A DNA stretch of 64,000 nucleotides from Larus michahellis. Lineage: Eukaryota > Chordata > Aves > Charadriiformes > Laridae. Shown piece by piece: positions 24,201-39,000 of the stretch. The notes beneath the pieces were generated by a model that was not told where the DNA came from, did not search any database, and saw only the letters and a program-made list of their open reading frames with translations. The stretch spans positions 496,001-560,000 of the forward strand of contig NC_133918.1 of the NCBI RefSeq assembly GCF_964199755.1, in the 5' to 3' direction. Every line of letters begins with the position of its first letter. Position 1 is the stretch's first letter. Position numbers and translations under genes: made by a program.

Positions 24201-27200
24201 TTTCTTCCAAAGTGAAGAGATAAGAGGCTGAAGCAAATGGGTTGGAAATTCATTAACTCAAATATTTATTGTAAATAGGCGCCTTTTAGACATGTACAAA
24301 TCCTTAAATGCATTTTCTTAATGTGACAGCTGATCCCAAAATGCTTTTCCAAAGATGCGTGCCCTGGCGCAGCCATTGCCTGGGCAAACAGAGCCGATCT
24401 GGTGTGTTCAGTGGCAGCCGCCTTCAGCACGCAGCGGGACGTGCCTTCCCCGGGGTATCGCGGCTCGGCGCTGCCGCCAGCTCCGCGCAGGGGGGGCCGT
24501 AAGACCTGAACTGCTGCTTTTACATGCAGAGTTGAGGCTCGTGCTTTGCCGTGTCCCTCCAAGTCGAATATTTGCACAGTCCTGGCTTGTGATTTATAGC
24601 TCAGGGACTGAGCAAGCAGAAGGGGAGGGAGCCGAGTTCTACTTTAGTTGCCGGGGGAAATGGTGGGCCAAAGGAATTGAAGGTGAGTCGGAAAATGAGT
24701 GTCCTGTCCTGCTCGGAAGTCTGTAATTATCATTTAATGGCTGACTGCGCTCAGGTTGGTATCCAGAAGCTGGTGTCAGCATCAGAGGCCAGGAATGCAG
24801 GAGGTGCCAGCTTGCCCCCAATTTGCGGTCTCAGAAACGCCAGGTTACACCCGGGCTGTGCGAGCGCACCCTCCTCTGAAGAGATTTCGGCAGGCAAGGC
24901 CTGTTTCTCAGATTTCAAAGGTTGCTAAGTATGGCGGAGAAGTTTGCACTGCTGCTGCTTCTCTTGTGCTTCTGCTGCTAGAAAACTTCTCTTTGCTGAC
25001 ATAATTTCTGGCTCCTTCCCTGCAACCTAAATTTGAACATCAAAGAAAATGCCCGTGTAACTTGTTTGGGCTAGCAGCGGCTGAAGCAGTGAAATGCCTC
25101 CGGAAGGAGGCAGGGGCAGAGCCTGTTTAAAATTCACGGCTCAGTTAATGTAATGTTCTAATCCCATAACTACGTATTTGTGAGACTTTTAAGTAGCTAC
25201 AGGAACTAGAGAGCTGACACAAGGCTGTGAGAGGTGGGGAGCTGCTGTAACGCTGGCACTGGTTCTCCAGCGTGGGAGAGACAGAGGGATAGCTGTAAAA
25301 CTCAGCGTTGTGTAGCGAAGGGGAATGGAGAACAGTTGGTCACTTTTCCATCACGATATAAACTGAAGCAGCACGCAGTAGGCAGCACGGGGGCAGAGTC
25401 GTTTTCTGGCGCAGGACTGTAGAGCTGGGAGCACTGACGGAGTCCCGGCGTGGCTTAGGCACAGGGGTGGGCAACAGCGCGCCATTAAACAGGCAGCTCA
25501 AATGCCACCTACCAATTTAGGAACACGTCAAAGTGCTGGGAGCCTTTGCCGCAGGGCGAATCATTGATGCCATGTTTTTTGGTGGGTGACTCTAAATATT
25601 TTGTTCTGGAAGACAGTTGGGATCTTCTCCTCTCAAAAACCTGTATTTGCTGACAGAGAGGGGTTGAGGAAAGAGACCTTTCTTGGGTGAATGGAAGGCA
25701 GAGGGAAGGGACTGAGCAGGCGAGTGTGCTGCCTCTAAAACCTTTTTGTCTGTGCAGGCGGAGGTCCCGAGCAAGCCCATAATCCGGCCGTACCGTCCCC
25801 CCACCGCTCAGGAGGTCTGTTACCAGAGGATCCAGCTGGCTCAGCAGCAGGCGGCACAGCTGGTTCAAAAGGCCTCTCTTTCTTTGCCAGGAGAAAAGAG
25901 GAGGATTGCTCATGTGCCAAATGTAGCCCTTTCCGCAGCAGCCAAACAAAGTAAGCCAGCAGCGTTATCTGTGGTCCCTGTCCTGTCCTCCCCCCTGTTA
26001 GAAGACACTGCCTTCTCTTTGAACTTCTCCCGAGCAGTTGTGAAACTATCAGGAGATGTGTAGCGTTGGCCATGACTTGAATCTTTACTGATAGTGACCA
26101 GTGGAATGTTTTTCCCCTGAGAAATTACATCGTGTTCTGAAAAGCGATGTACAGCCCCGTTCTCCCGTCTGTCTCACCCAGCCGCACTCGCTTCAGCCCG
26201 TTCTTTTTCTCTTCCTTCCTTGGAGCGTGGTTGCTCGTTCCCTCTTCCATTCAAGCCTTCAGAGGTGGTGCGAACAGGAGGGAAGTACTAATTAACGCTC
26301 ATTGGTATCCCTTTGTAGTTGGAAGGACTCGGAGCTGACGTGAGGGGCAGTTTGTGCGTTGTTGCTGACAGGGTTACCTCTTTAACCTCTGCTGACTCAG
26401 TTACCCCCAAACAAACAGAAATTAGGTACGTTTCCTGGCAGAAGGTTCCTTCATCCGTGCCTGGAAGGTGGTAAAATTACCCAATTTGTATTCCTTTGGA
26501 GGCTTCCATTTGAAAAAAAATCACAGCTTGCAGCGCGGGCCTTTTATAGAAAGTTCATTCTGGCAACTTGAAGCCCAGTGGTAGGATTTCTACCTAAATG
26601 TGTTTTCTGTTTCTTGCAGGCCTGGTGAGTAGTAAGACAGCGGTTGCTGGCAGGAGCGTCGCACCTTCCAATGACTCTGAAGCACCCACCCTGTCTCTGA
26701 AGGCTTGCACCTTAGCTGGGATGGCTTCGAAGACCACCAGCACCATCGTGCCGAAAAGGGTAGCGCATGTTCCCTCCTTACAGGTAAGTGAAATTTGAAA
26801 TCTCTCTGGTCATTCCCCGTCGCGGGTGGTGTGTTGTTTAACCACGCTGCTCCAAACTTAGTGCTCTCTGAAGGGCGTCGTTTTGATTAGGTTGATTAAA
26901 TGGGTTTATTTCTTTCTGTGGTTTTCCTCGATAGCACTGTATAAAAAATTAAACACTTGAGGGGTAGGAGCTTAAAAAGGTAGAAATACTTAAGTGCTGC
27001 TCTGATCTCTTTGAATATCGATCCCGCATCTTCAGTTTGAGTCTTCCGTTGTGCTGTCTGGTCTTGGTGTGGAGCTGTTTGTGTCAGGGACTCTGAGCCC
27101 CTTGTTTTCAGAAGGCATGGCTGGATTAACGGCCTTTGTGGGCCATACCGAGGAATGTCCCGCAGTGACCTGTACAGTCAAAATGTGATCATTTAAACTT

Positions 27201-30200
27201 CATGCTGCTGTTAATATTTGAGGAAAAAACAAATTATTTTTTTCTTCTTCTTTTAATTTTATTTTTTTTTCCTGGGATACCTGCCCAGCCTTGGGGTACT
27301 TGTGCTGTGAGTTCCTTAGCATAGAAGTCCCTCCTTTCCCCGTGAGCACTGGGGAACGTGTTACTCGCTAAGAATATTCAGAACAGAGTTCCTCGGGTAG
27401 CAGCGCGTGAATGGCATAAGAAGGTGTTTGCTGGAGCAGATGGCAAGGAATGTGATTGATGCCAGGACCTGATTAAAGATGTCTTTATTGATGATATCTT
27501 GTGTCAAGATGTGTCATAACAGGCGCTGATTATCTCTGGAGGAGCGAAAAGTCATTTTCATCCTTTCCCCACCCCAAAAGCCACCGTAGTAACGTATAAC
27601 TTGAAGCTGTTTAAAAATAAAAGAAACAACTGAAAGGATAAAATATTTACCAGTGTTAACAGAGGTGCTTGAGGGTATCATATCGGAGGTTGAGAAAATA
27701 GATATATGTAATGAAAGGGACCAAATCCCCTTGAACAGAGCATCAAAGCGGAAGTTTCACGAGGAAAGTGAGCACTCTTCCCAGTGGGACAGGACTGGCC
27801 GCTCCCCGCCGGACGTGCCCATATCTTTTGTAGAGCTCTCTTCATTACAGCTCTTTTATTGCAGCAGATGGTTTGGTTTATGGATACTTCTTGGGTGGGA
27901 TGGAGAAAGACTGACAAAAAACAATTGGCTGCTTTAGAGGTGAACGTACAGTTTCTTGTCTGAAAAAGAGGCAAATTGTGTTGATTTGGCAGATAAACCT
28001 GGTGTTAAATGGAAAACTGCCGTGGTAGGTCATAACTTGGTCCAATGCGCAGTTTTTATGCATGAAGAAGATGTAATTCAATTTAAGGGAGAAATCCTTT
28101 CAGGAGCATCATGATTGGCATTAAAAAAGGAAGAAAAAACCCAGTGCAGTAAAGTTACAGGAATCCGATGTAGCGAATGTGGGAACCGTCCCGTGAACGT
28201 GGCGATTTAGCTGGCAACCAGCCTGGCAGGAGTGGGCCACCCGTTCTCTCGTCCCACCCGGAGCACTGAAGAGAAAACGGTGTCCGGTGTCCACGTAACT
28301 GGTGTCATGTGTTCACGTCTGCAATTCCAAGCGTGGCGCTTGGTACCAACCTAATCTTGGCTCCCTTAATGTAAACGTCATCATTTTCATGGTCTGGAAT
28401 GCTTTTATGTGTGACTGTGGTGTTGTGAGTAATGCCCCCGGGAGTCCTTGGCTGCCAGGTGCGTTGCATAATGAACCATGGCTGGTTTTTTGAAGCAATT
28501 CAAATACTGAAGGTGGCACAAAAACTTCAAGTGGCATTTTTAGTACCAAAAATGATGCATGTTATGTTTAGCTTTGGGCAGGTTTTCAGAAAGGAAGTCA
28601 TGCCACTATTAATAACAGCAGGAACTGTGAGAGTCTCAAAGCAGCATACTTCTTAAACCTGAATAGCCTCTTTCTCTCTGTCTCATCTCTAGAGCGCCAG
28701 CTTACAGAGGCCTGTTATTCCCACAGAATTTGGTGCTAAAGTCCCAACAAACATTCGTCAAAGATATCTCAACCTCTTCATTGATGAGTGCCTGAAATTC
28801 TGCTCCTCCTCCCAGGAAGCATTTGACAAGGTCTGTACTGGTGCTTGCTTCTTAGGAATAGAGTCCGCGGCGAACAATAACCTCCTAAAATCACAGCAAA
28901 CCCGGAAAACTCTCCCATCCCCATACAATTCTGTGGAGGAGACTGGCATTCGGTAATTCCAGACTGGACAATGGAAGGTGTAATTGCAGTGGGGGTTTCC
29001 AGTAGCAAATCCCTGCATTCGGAAAGCTTGCACAATCTTTTCAGTAACCCCACAAGAGGGACTTAGGGGAGCTGGACAAAAGGGCCTTTTGCTCAGGTAT
29101 AGCAGCAAACACCTCCTGGAATCTTAAGTGTTCAGCAGAGGTAAGTGTTTGAGATATATATAACTGGTAAAACTCGCTGCTCGCAAACTGCGGGGCTTTT
29201 AAGGAGCTTTCTAGCAGCAGGAAATAGTATAGTAGGATTTCCAAAGGCAGAGTTAAAAAGTAACGTGTTTTGTGGTAAGACTTGCGCCATTAACGTTAGT
29301 TGGGTAAATATGGGACATTGCGTCGTGTGGTTTGTAACTAAAACAGATGCCGTGAGGATTTCTTTTGTGGAATTTCACCTTCACGGCTCCCTAGAGGGAA
29401 TGTTCCTGTTGCATCCAAGGAGTGACCATTTCCCAGACTTCCTTTTCTTGCCAGTTAAGATCTTGCACTGCCACCGAAGTGAGGAAAACAGCCGTGCTCA
29501 GGCAGTCCCAAGACTGCTTTGTTAATCTGTTGGGGAAGGTTTCACATGATAATGCTTCTTCCGTCGCTTGGTTTAAAATACAATTATTTTTTTTTCCCCT
29601 CTTGCTCTCCAGAGCAGGCCTCAGAACCAGTATATATTTGTGCCATGTTCCACTTTATTACTCGATTCCTTGACAGGCAATTTTTGTTTTTTTTTTTTTG
29701 CTATCACACTTGGATTCTGTACTTTTAAGAGCCAAACGTTTCTTTTCTCCCAAAGAAGTAGTGGAAAAGAGAGTATGTAGTAATGAATTGCCTTGTTTGC
29801 AGGCTCTGTCAGAAGAGAAGGTGGCTTATGAACGTAGCACCAGTCGCAACATCTACCTGAATGTGGCAGTGAACACCTTAAAGAAGCTCCGAAGCCTAGT
29901 GCCCAATTCCCCGTCCAGTACGAACAGTACGTACCACGTTTGTGGTTTACTAATCGGAGCCCTGCTTGGATTAGAAGCCATGGAGAGGAACTTGTTGAAA
30001 AGACCAGACCCATTTCTCAGAAGCATTATGCTGAAAGGCAAACAACTCCAGTTAGCTTTTTATAGTCTGGCAAGCTTTAATGGGCCTTCAAGAGGCAAGT
30101 CCTGCAATGCTTTGTTGGCTGTCTGAACCTAAATGGAGATAATGCCACATGGATTTTTTTTTTTTAGCACAAGTTCTTTAAAATGAAAAGCCCCGCTAAT

Positions 30201-33200
30201 GGAGTAACTTTCACATGATGCCTTCAAAGTGATAGACTCGTCCATCACCGCAGAAATCTGTTACACACATTAAGCTTCAAGAGAGAAACGAAGAGGGTTA
30301 AGACATTTCATTATTGGCTCTCGAGAGGGTACATTAAACAATCAATTTGTGCTGTTCTTGTGAATTTTTTTTTTCCTGGTCTCTTCCCTTTTCTCCCCTC
30401 TGTCTTCATTACCTTCACGGCCATTAGTCAGAGCGGCTGAACTTGGGAGGCTGGCCTTTAGGAGAGGGCTGCCAGTTAATGATTAGTAAAAAGCACCTAT
30501 CTGCCATTGTCTGGTGTGCTGAGGATATTCTAGAGCTCTGAAGCTCCTTTCTGAAGGAAGCTGAAAGATTCGATGTGGGAGTCTGGTCTGCAGGGAGCTA
30601 AACAGCAAAGCTGCTCACTGTGGGTGGGTGAGCCCACCACGCAGCACGTGACTGGGTCAAGTTGCTTCTGTGCTTAGTCCTTTCTTGCTTTTGGTCAGGA
30701 GGAGGGTTTGCTGTGCAGAGGAAGCAGGTAGAGCTCCCAGAATTTACAGGGGAACTGTAAAAATGTCCTTGCTGCCCTTAAAAGAAGTTGGTGTGGGCTG
30801 AGAGTGCAAACAGAAAGATCCCCATAGTGCTGGAACGAAAATGCTAGTCTGCGTCCTTACACGTGCCAATTCTGGAGCAGAGCGAGAATTCAAGAGGATA
30901 AATGCAGTTCTCCTTTTGCCGATACGTAGTGGCCTGAACTCTAGGACCGGAGTCACTTACTCTTACTCAGCTGGGTCCCTGATGTCTGTCTTGTTTTGCT
31001 TCTCCCCTCTTCTCGCTGCAGAGACAAGTAACAAGAAAGTGGTGTCCCATGAAGCTGTTCTGGGAGGGAAGCTTGCTGCTAAGACAAGCTTTACTCTAAA
31101 CCGGTCAGGGAGCTTGAGAGCAGAGGATTTAACAGGTAAGACCCTGCTCCTGCAAGGCCGTAACCCGTAAATTATAGCTGAAGGTGTAACGCTCTGACTG
31201 GGGAGAGCAGGATCTTGCTGATGCGTGAAGTGCTGTGATTTATCTGCGGGCCAGTGTTATGAGTTATTACCCAACTGCAGCCCAGCGCGGCAGAGTCACT
31301 CGGTGAATGATCAGCGCCTTCCTCGCTTCCCCGCTCTGGGCTGTGAGTTCTCTGATGTGGTCCGCGTGGCTTTGATGTAGCATCAGTAACCGTTCGGAGC
31401 TGCCTCTTGTGTTTTGGGTATTACTGACTTTTGCTCTTTTATTTTTGTCTGGATTTTACTTTAACTTTCTTGCCCTGAAGCAGTACTTGACAATGTGCCT
31501 GTCAGATTAAAAGGCGAACTTCCAAATATCTCCGTCTTCTCTGCAGGGCTCGTTTTCACCTTTACGAATGTCATAATAAGGTCACATTGTAGCCAAAGGG
31601 TTGTGCCACAAGCATTATTCGTGTTGGCTCAAATCGGTTATGGGTATTTTGGTTGCCAAGAGAGGTAGGCAAATTGTTGAGAAGATCAGAGAAGAGACGG
31701 GGAAGCCACGGAGCAGAAGGAATTGACATGGAGAAAGCTTAAAAGGGCCTGTATAGCTCAGCTAAGCAACATCAAAGGGTACACAGCAATATTGGAAGGG
31801 TTTAACGTAGCAGCGAAAGCAGAAATATTGAGCAGGGTGCAAGAAGTTATCATTATTCTGTGAAATGAAACGAACAGCCTGAAATCAACAGCAGGAAGAA
31901 AGCTTCGGATAACGAATTTTTTAGCTAGCTGTGGGTGGCCTTTGAGGGGTGTTCTTTGGGCTGGGTTAGAAATTATCGGTTAAGGCACTTAAAACATTAA
32001 AATGGGAGAAGTCTCACATTGGTAACAGAAAGGCCTGAAGATGGATGGACTCTTTGGAGGAATTGTGTTTCGGTTGTGTTTTCCAAACTTAATGCTGATT
32101 ATTGAAGAGGTTAAAAACCAGCTTATGCACCAATGATGAGAGTTTAAAAAAAATACTGCCCCAACACCTATTTCCACGCCGATCCTGAACAAAGGCGGTG
32201 GAAGCAAGTTCAAAACAGTGTGAGTCTCTGCCAGGAGGCTCGATAAAGCAAAAAACGGGGAGAGAAACAGCCTCTACTTAAGTGATCTGGCTTCAGCGTT
32301 GTCTTTGTGTGCAGGAGCCGCCTTGTACCGGCGACTGAAGGAGTATCTCATGACTGAGGAGCAGCTGAAGGAAAATGGTTACCCAATGCCTCACCCGGAG
32401 AAGCCTGGTCGCGCTGTCCTCTTCACTGCGGAGGAGAAGAAAACATCTGACTGTAAGCTCTGCTGGCTCTTTCATTCTGCAAGGTTTGCTAGATACATTA
32501 GATACTAGATACATGGAGACGCCTGTCCTGCTTGCAAATAGTCTTTTTGCCTAAAGATGTTCTTGGTCTCAGCATGAGCCAACAACAGGCTCCTGCTTAA
32601 GCGTGGAGCCAACAACGGGAGCTCCTGTTGCGGTGTGTCTCCTTGGCTGTGACCTCTGTCTCTGCAGGCCAGCCGGTCGCGGAGGAGAGGAGCGTGGCTG
32701 CAGGAGTCTGCTGCCTTTCTAGGGGGTGGATTTCTTCAGCCTGCGTGTCAGGAGAATGTTATTTTTGACACAAGGTTTATAGTTGGTGGCATGTGGGGCT
32801 GTGAGGCTGAGGGAGGTTTCTAATTGCTGCCAAAGAATATGAATTAGAATCACAGAAGGGTCAGGCTGCCTCTCCTGGGACAAGCTGCCTTCGGCCACCC
32901 CTGTGAGGGCACGTGTTTTGTCAGTGAGGGCACAGGTTTCGACTCCAGCTTCATTGCAGTAACCTGGAGGCTGCCTGCTGCTGTTGCAAGAGAATCTGTT
33001 GGAGAGAAGCTCCTGTTTAGCATCTGGTGTTGCTCCCCTCTTCCAGGGGAAGGATTTTGTGTGTGTGTGTGTCTGTGTGTCCCTGCATGTGAGCTGCTGT
33101 TATGGTTGGGATACGGACCGGCATTGGGCCAGGCTGGTTTTGCGTGTGTGTGTGTTATGGTTGGGATACGGACCGGCATTGGGCCAGGCTGGTTTTGCAG

Positions 33201-35992
33201 TGGGTCCTGCCTTGCCGCTTTGGATTGCACAGTTTTCTGCTTGGTCTCTTGAGAGCTCTGGGCCAAGCAGTTCCCCAAAGTTCGTTTTGCAACTGTACAG
33301 AGCGATCGCCCAGGTTTCCTCAGGACGGGGTGGGGTCCTCTTCTGTCTGAATTTTCTGGATCCCTGTAGCAGGATTTATGCTTCTCAGATGCTGGTGAGA
33401 GCAGGCTGTGGTGCAGCAGGTGTGAAACACATACTTAGGGTGTACTTTGAGGTGCTGTGCCACGCTCCTTTGAGCATCTCTTGGGAGAGAGCTTGCTAAA
33501 GTGTGTTAAGTGCTCATCCGTGTTAACACCTTGTGTCTACATTTGTCCTGTGGTTGCTGAAGCAACCTGTACGAAAGCTCTCTTGCATTAACACTGTCAA
33601 GTACTGTATTTGTTAGAGCCCTTTTCTCCAGCGAACCAGCCAGCTCCTTTATACGATTCTGAGATCGTGTTCCTGATTCGGTTTCTGTATTTTCCTGCAG
33701 ATGTTGCAGGATCTTTGAATTTGTTCTAATTTAAGTAAAGCTGTTGCTAGTCTGTCAATGCTGCAGCCGTGGTCAGTGGACAAAAATGGTCCAGACTGGT
33801 GTTACGCAGAGCTGGGAATGTGCTGGCAGCTTAAATGCTCGCACTAGAACACGGGGAATTGGGTGGACATCAGAAGCATGGCAGTTGACTCCTTTATTGT
33901 GGCTTTTTGTATCTCTCTCCTCTGAATTGTGAGCAGTACGAGCGGAGGTGGCAGGAGCGAGAAGTCCATAACTGCCCCCGCGGTGGGCCAGGATGTGCTG
34001 TTGTAAACGTTTCCATCTTTAGATGCTGGAGAATCCGTACAGAAAAGCTGTGCCCAGGAAGAACGGGAACGTCATTTAGAAGTGTCAAGGCACAGATCCC
34101 CGGAAACGGGGCTTCATTAGCTCTGATGTCCAATGAATGACTTATTTATCCTGTGTCTTAAAATAACTGTGTTAGAGTACAACGTAATTTGCTGTGGCTG
34201 GAGAAACGGGCGGCAAATGTTGATGTGAACTGTGTCAGAGCCAATGTTGCACACCAAAAACACTGGGGAGTCTTATGTTTGCCTGTGAGAAGTGTTCGGG
34301 GGCAAATGCCAAGGCCTGTGTTTTCAGAGGGGTTGCTGCGTCTTTACGGGAGTTTAAAACCACATTTGGAATCCTTTGTAACGGGAAAAGTTGTTTCACC
34401 GGTGTTTGGGGCTTGAGTGATTCTGATTTCCTTGTGCTTTGGCCAAGTTTAACAGGTGAAGGATTTCTAGTGACGTGACTCTGGCTTCTCTCTTTTCTTA
34501 AAGCCTCCTGCCGGATTTGTTGTCGCTGTGGCACGGAGTACATGGTCTCGGCCTCTGGAAACTGCATTCGCAAAGAGGAGTGTGTCCATCACTGGGGAAG
34601 GCTACGCAAGCAGAGAGGTATATCGCGTCAAAGAGGGCTTAGTCATGTGCTGGCTGTGCTCTAGCTCCGAACACAGGGTTTACCTCGGGTTTGACGTGCT
34701 GTGGAATATTCTGTGGCTTTTGGGGCTCGTCGTGCTCACAGGTTGTGACAGTTCCTAGTTTTGTCACTGGGTGGCCCTGCTGCTGCTGCTGCTGAAATAG
34801 TCTTGCAAAGAGCTGCTGGTGAGTAGTGGAACGGCCCTGAAAACGTGACGCTGGGGCTGGAGCAGAGGTTGTTCATCTTTGTTTACAAAAAAAAAAAAAA
34901 AGAAAAAGCAAACCTTCCTGTGCCTTTTGAAGAAATCAGTCTTTTTAGGAGGCTAACTTGGGAGCACTAGATGTCTGTCACTGCCCAGGAGAGTTTACCG
35001 GTCTTGGCTGAATTCATTGGTAGCAAGACACTAACCTAGTTTGAGCTCTGCTGTGGTTCTCCATCAGAGCATCCAGGTGGCTTCTGGAGTTTGTCTGGCT
35101 GAGACTTAAACTCTTTAGATTGCTGCGTGCGAATCCGTACTTATTTTTCCCCTTTATTTGACACATTATTGTTGCTGTGCTCATCCAGGGTATCTCTGCA
35201 TGTGAGAGCTAAAATTTAGGTCTCTTGTTAACAGGACTCTTCTCTTTGACTCTTCTTTCTTGTTCTTTCAGTGCCAGGTGGATGGGAAACTCATTACAGC
35301 TGCTGCTCAGGAGCTGTGGGTTCACCAGGCTGCCAGGTTGCTAAAGTAAGACATTGAGCAACACCTTTTTATTCTCAATGACATTTGTCCTTTGCTTGCA
35401 GTGGTGATGGCTGTGTAATCGTTGCTTAAGCACTTTAGAAGAGTGGTGGCTTTCCTTAAGGGGGAAAAACAAGTACTTCTCAAATATGTTTTGCTCTGTA
35501 AAGGTAGAAGAATGCAGTGTTTGGCAGGAAGGAGGAGACTCGGCTGTCTGAAGTGAGGTGGTTTCATTTGTTTTAAGCAAATGCCAATGGATTAAGCTGC
35601 CCAGCAAAAGCTCAGATGCAGTCGTCTTTAGGAAAACATTGAGGAAGTGAGAAATAAGGCATTTCCTTCTAAAAAGCAGTCTCGGGGCCTTGGCAACAGT
35701 GTGTAAGAACCTTTTTCCCATTTTTTTCCTTTCCCAGACGGCTGTGCTAAGGTCACTTTCTGCTGTAGACCAAATCTTTTCTTAGTTTTCCGTTTATTGC
35801 ATGACCTTTGTTGTATTAAGAGGAGGAATCTACCCAAGGAGGCTGTTGTAACTCATAAATATTACTTCTCTTGGGGTGAGGGGGCAGGGAAGGGATCCCA
35901 CCACTGGAAAGCAGAATGAAAAACCTGCTCAGGAATGGAGTTTTGGCACTTTGATAGAGCTGAACGCTGTTTGGGATAGCTTTGCACAGGTG

Positions 35993-36025
<33 letters not shown>

Positions 36026-39000
36026 CCCCTTAGCCAACGGGAGAGTTGGCTTCCCAGCCTGGCATTACTGGTCCTCAAACCATTGACTGAAGGGAGCAAT
36101 CTGTCTTTTGCCTTTCTTTGGGTCTCTGCGGATTCTCCTTGTCTCTTGTTTCAGTGGCATTTTTATATCTGGCCGCCCTGCGGGGCGGAGGAGTGTGATG
36201 CAGAACCAAGAGAGAGGGGATCTAAAAGGCTCATGTCCAGTGGAAGGGGCTCCCAGAGCTTATCTGTTAAAAGGCGGCGTCTTGTCCCACTGTCTGAAAG
36301 ACCTCAAGCGATACAGGGCCAGCGAGGCTGGCTGTAGGTTCTGGAGAGGTGGGTGCCCTTCTTGTTCTTGTTCAGACCAAAAGCTAGAGCTAGGAAGTGA
36401 ATTCTGGGGCAAAATTCAAGGCTGGTCAAAACAGGAGGTATTGTCTGGATGGGCACCCTGAAAGCTGCCCTGCGCAGCCTGAAGCGCGGAGGGGATCGGG
36501 CAGGCACCGCTTCTCCTGTTTCTTTTTATGTGTGAAATTAGGATCTCTTTTTAATCAGTGTTCCAAAAAAGCATCCAGCAGGGAAGTCTAGAGAAATTGA
36601 TGGGGCTGTAAAAACACGACTTCTCTGCATGTTTTTGCGTGGCTGTTGTAGACCATAAACCCTCATGGCCTTTTGAGAAACATACAATCTCTCTAATAGC
36701 CTCTTACCCAATGAAGCGTGCCACCAGTGCTTCAGGGCTCAGGCATCCTTTTGCGTCAGCCTCCTGGTTGTTGCGCTGCTACAACAGCTTTCTTGGTTTT
36801 CTCATCCAAACGCGCGAGTTTCACGGCATCCTTTGGTAGATGGCAGATTGGAGTCCATGGCCCGCTCAGGAGTGAGATATCGGGATGTTTGCGCTGCTGG
36901 GGAGCACGGTATCTTTCAGCTTTGAAGGAGGGCACTGAAAACAGCAAATATTTGTAATAAGAAGCTGTTCAGAGTAACTAGATCCGTAGCTGGTTGGAAA
37001 AGCATGTCTGTGTCTTCCTTCCAAATACGTTTGACATGTGCCTGTCTGGATTCCGCTGCAGTTGGCCGGCGTGGCGGGAGATGGCAGGATGGAGCTGCGC
37101 TCGTACCCACTGCTCCCCGGGAGCGGAGGAGGCTGGAGCTGCTCTTCTTTGTGATAACCGAGTCGGCTTCTTTTGCCGGTCTGAAAAACAGAAGCAACTT
37201 TTCTGCCCGCCTCTCAGCAAGGGAGAATTGCGCAGTTGCAGAGCATCTAGTCTAGAAAAACACCCAATTTATATTTATTTTTTTTCTTTCCTTCACTGCC
37301 CGGTTATATTGTATTCCAGAGGGAGGGAAGGGATCAAGCTGCAAGGGAGAAAAACGTTTACTGTCCGTTGGCCTGGTAATTAGCCGTACTCGTTTCTGTA
37401 GCAAAACTGTCAGATGCAGAAGGGACAAGTGTGGCCTCCTGCTCCTAGGAAGCAACACACCATGCCACCTTTGAGCAGTGCTGGCTCTGGGTACAGGAAG
37501 AGATTGGACTCGGTGTTGGCCCAGCTGCCCCGTTAGACTCTAATGATGCAGTTCTGTGCACTCTGGCTGCACCTGCGGTAATAACCTGAGCAGGAAAACG
37601 TGCAAATCCTCGCTTTGGTTATCCCTCTGCCTGCAGGTTTCAGCTTTACAAGTGCCTCAGGTCCTCGTCTCTGCAGGCTTTCCATCCTCAGATGAACAAG
37701 TACAGTCCGCTTCCTTGCAGGGTGAGATCTGTGAGAAGCGCGATGAAGGAGGGTGTACGCAGGCGGCTGCGATTGGGCGCAAATCCATTGAGGTTTAGGG
37801 GATAGACGAGACTTAAACAAAACAAAAAACCCTACTGAGGAATAAGGGAGAGAGGGTGTCACCTCTGGGTGTGGTACGGCAGTTTAGTTTGACCTAAAAC
37901 CACGGTAGTGGGCAAAAGGGCAGTCCCAGTCTCTGCCTTGCCCTCGATTGCGTGTTCCTGCCTCCCCACTGGCGCAGCGCTGCGGGTAACCGCATCAGTG
38001 TGATCATCCAGTTTAAAACTCGCCCTGCAAAGAAGGGTTCCAGGCTGACCCAGGTAGGGTGGGATGTGTGGCTGGGGAGGAGAGGAGAGTGGGAGTCCCT
38101 GTTGCAACGGCGGCTTAGTCTCGCATTGGCTTAAGCCACTTGCGAAATGACTCCCTGAGTTTTCCTGCTGGCTCGGGGAGCTCTTCTCTGCTGGATCTTC
38201 TTGACCCCAGAGCTTTATCTGGGGATAATGAAGAGCAGTTGGAAATACTCTTTGTTTATTGCCTCGAGTGCTGGTAGGCAGTAGCTCCTGTTTGTCTGCA
38301 AACTCTCTGGTTTTGGAACACAGTGGCTTTTATTTGTATGCACACGTTGACATTTGCTGGTACTTCATTACCCCGGTTTCTCATGCCGTCTATGGGCTGT
38401 GACACACCTGGTGCTAATGCGCAAACAGGGATGTCTGGGATTAGAATCCTGCACCTGGGCATGTCTCTGCCGCAAGCTAAACCAGGAACCAGCAGCTGGA
38501 GTTATAAGACCCCATTGTGACCCTTTCTGAGTAATTCTGCTCCAAATTGAAAGTTAAAAGCTACTTGTCCCCAGATGTGTGATGTGTTGCTCCAACAGGA
38601 GCTGGCAGTATGATGCCGCTAGCTCCGATCTGGCTTTGGAATTGGGGTTGTACATGGCTACGTTTGCTCTTGCGGTGACCTTCCCAGAACGACTGGTAGG
38701 TAAAACATACGCCTTATTAAACTTCAGAAAAGATAAAAAAAAAATTCTTTTTGTTTAAGTGGGAGGTTCTGTTGAAGTTGACTTTTTGGATTCTTGTTCC
38801 TACCATCAACAAACTGTTGTCCCTCTCTTTCTTTCTTTTTTTTTTTTTTTTCTTTAAGCAACATGTCCATGATGGGCGAAAGGAGAGCCTTGATGGTTTT
38901 GTGAAGACTTTTGAGAAGCTGCCTACGACTGATGGCTACCCTGGAATCTACGCGTTAGACTGTGAAATGGTGGGTCCCTAGTGATAGGGGCAACGCAGAA

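Noticed and set aside
27979-28110. Roughly 40-codon open stretch in REXO1 intron 5 with balanced composition
   Set aside because: Too short, no flanking splice pair that fits REXO1 phases, and no family recognised.
35994-36025. Poly(T) as the tail of a minus-strand processed pseudogene
   Set aside because: No coding remnant or target-site duplication was seen beside it.
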